Shown one piece after another: positions 5,401 to 5,869 of a DNA stretch of 5,869 bases (positions within the stretch are counted from its first letter, which is position 1; every line of letters begins with the position of its first letter). The DNA lies in the NCBI GenBank assembly GCA_005880175.1, contig VBJR01000296.1, positions 1 to 5,869 of the forward strand. Direction: 5' to 3'. Source of the stretch: Chloroflexota bacterium (lineage in GTDB: Bacteria > Chloroflexota > Dormibacteria > Dormibacterales > Dormibacteraceae). Position numbers and translations under genes: made by a program. The notes under the pieces are model-generated. The model made no database searches and was not told where the DNA came from. It saw only the letters and a list, made by a program, of their open reading frames with translations.

Positions 5401-5420
5401 TATGGGACTTTTGTCCCGAA
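5401..5420. promoter_or_regulatory. DosR/DevR-box-like operator
   Basis: TATGGGACTTTTGTCCCGAA agrees with the published mycobacterial consensus TTSGGGACTWWAGTCCCSAA at 17 of 20 positions, counting degenerate positions. Both GGGAC and GTCCC core half-sites are intact. It sits in the 102-bp gap between divergent genes, 18 bp before the ATG of the + strand regulator and 64 bp before the membrane protein ATG. The match is read directly; that a DevR-like protein binds here is inference, helped by the DevR-like regulator in the same cluster. A simple GGGAC-TTTT-GTCCC hairpin is the alternative reading. Confidence 0.6.
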
Positions 5421-5438
5421 TGGGCTGCGACTACCCCA

Positions 5439-5869
5439 ATGGTAGGGGGCGGTCCGCACGACCCGCCCGCCATCCGGTTGGCGATCGTGGACGACCACGA
5501 GGTCTTCCGGCTGGGCCTCCGCAGCCTGCTCGAACGGGCCGGCGGGATCGTGGTGGCCTGGGAGACGGGCTCCGCGCACGAGGCGTGGAGCCGGATCGTG
5601 GAGCAGCCGGTGGACGCGGTCCTGGTGGACGTGCACCTGGGCGGTCCCGTCGACGGGTTGGAAGTGTCCCGGATGCTGACGACGCGCGACCGCGGCCTGA
5701 AGGTCGTCCTCATGAGCGGCCTGGTGGACGAGCAGCGGCTGGCCGAGGCGCCGCGGGTGGGCGCGGTCGGCTTCCTGCCCAAGGAGCTGGCCGCCGAGGA
5801 CATGGTGGAGGCCCTGGTGGGCATGATCGAGCCCCGGCGGGGGAGCCGGCGGTCGCAGCGCATGACGTT
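5439..5869 (+). CDS. Response regulator, receiver domain (3' end outside window)
   Basis: The first 143 residues of a second response regulator, still open at the window end. The receiver domain (about 11-130) has acidic residues D18/D19 in AIVDDHEVFRLGL, phospho-acceptor D64 in VLVDVHLGG, switch S93 in VLMSGL and K115 in GFLPKEL. The LGLRSLL pattern and D-V-H-L-G-G-x-x-D-G are typical of NarL-family receivers, so a LuxR-type DNA-binding domain probably follows beyond the edge. ATG 5439 is the only in-frame start before the receiver domain: the frame is closed by a TAG at 5358 and contains no other usual start codon between. No clear ribosome binding site precedes it, so weak or leaderless initiation is possible. 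No kinase is adjacent within the window. It is divergent from the membrane protein gene and lies just downstream of the DosR-like box, so it may be controlled from it. The receiver is certain; the output domain is unknown. Confidence 0.9.
   Translation, partial: MVGGGPHDPPAIRLAIVDDHEVFRLGLRSLLERAGGIVVAWETGSAHEAWSRIVEQPVDAVLVDVHLGGPVDGLEVSRMLTTRDRGLKVVLMSGLVDEQRLAEAPRVGAVGFLPKELAAEDMVEALVGMIEPRRGSRRSQRMT

Noticed and set aside
5337..5636. Extension of the membrane protein frame to 5636 and another minus-strand frame at 5363-5863
   Set aside because: Both lie antisense to the receiver domain of the + strand regulator, which has all catalytic residues.

Overview
This is a very GC-rich window with a strong preference for G or C at third codon positions. 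That and the protein content (NarL-type two-component proteins, a MalT/LAL-like ATPase, a phosphotransferase of the aminoglycoside-phosphotransferase fold) suggest a Chloroflexota or Actinomycetota chromosome. I cannot place it more precisely from sequence alone. It looks like ordinary chromosome carrying a regulatory cluster. I saw no insertion sequence, CRISPR array, tRNA or rRNA.

Layout, left to right. The C-terminal end of an APH-fold phosphotransferase runs rightward (2-319). It meets a leftward two-gene operon at a shared 12-bp hairpin (328-356). The operon is a soluble histidine kinase (1786 down to 1058) and a NarL/DevR-like response regulator (1061 down to 396), coupled by a 4-bp ATGA overlap. 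Upstream of the kinase is a 121-bp gap (1787-1907) unusually dense in inverted and direct repeats. Beyond it, also leftward, is a 999-residue regulator (4907 down to 1908) with an N-terminal STAND-type ATPase, a long TPR-like solenoid and an unusual C-terminal helix-turn-helix. An 87-bp gap with a 7-bp hairpin separates it from a 113-residue two-helix membrane protein of unknown function (5336 down to 4995). A divergent gene on the + strand (from 5439, cut by the window end) encodes the receiver domain of a second response regulator.

Four consecutive leftward genes and the divergent one are therefore mostly signal transduction. The 102-bp divergent intergenic region holds a 20-bp site that agrees at 17 of 20 positions with the published DosR/DevR box of Mycobacterium. 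The response regulator encoded in the same cluster keeps the Lys, basic and Asn residues that DosR uses in its recognition helix. The simplest hypothesis is that the kinase/regulator pair, which has no sensory domain of its own, controls the membrane protein gene, the second regulator, or both, through this box. That link is inference. The box, the nested repeats and the motifs are read directly from the sequence.
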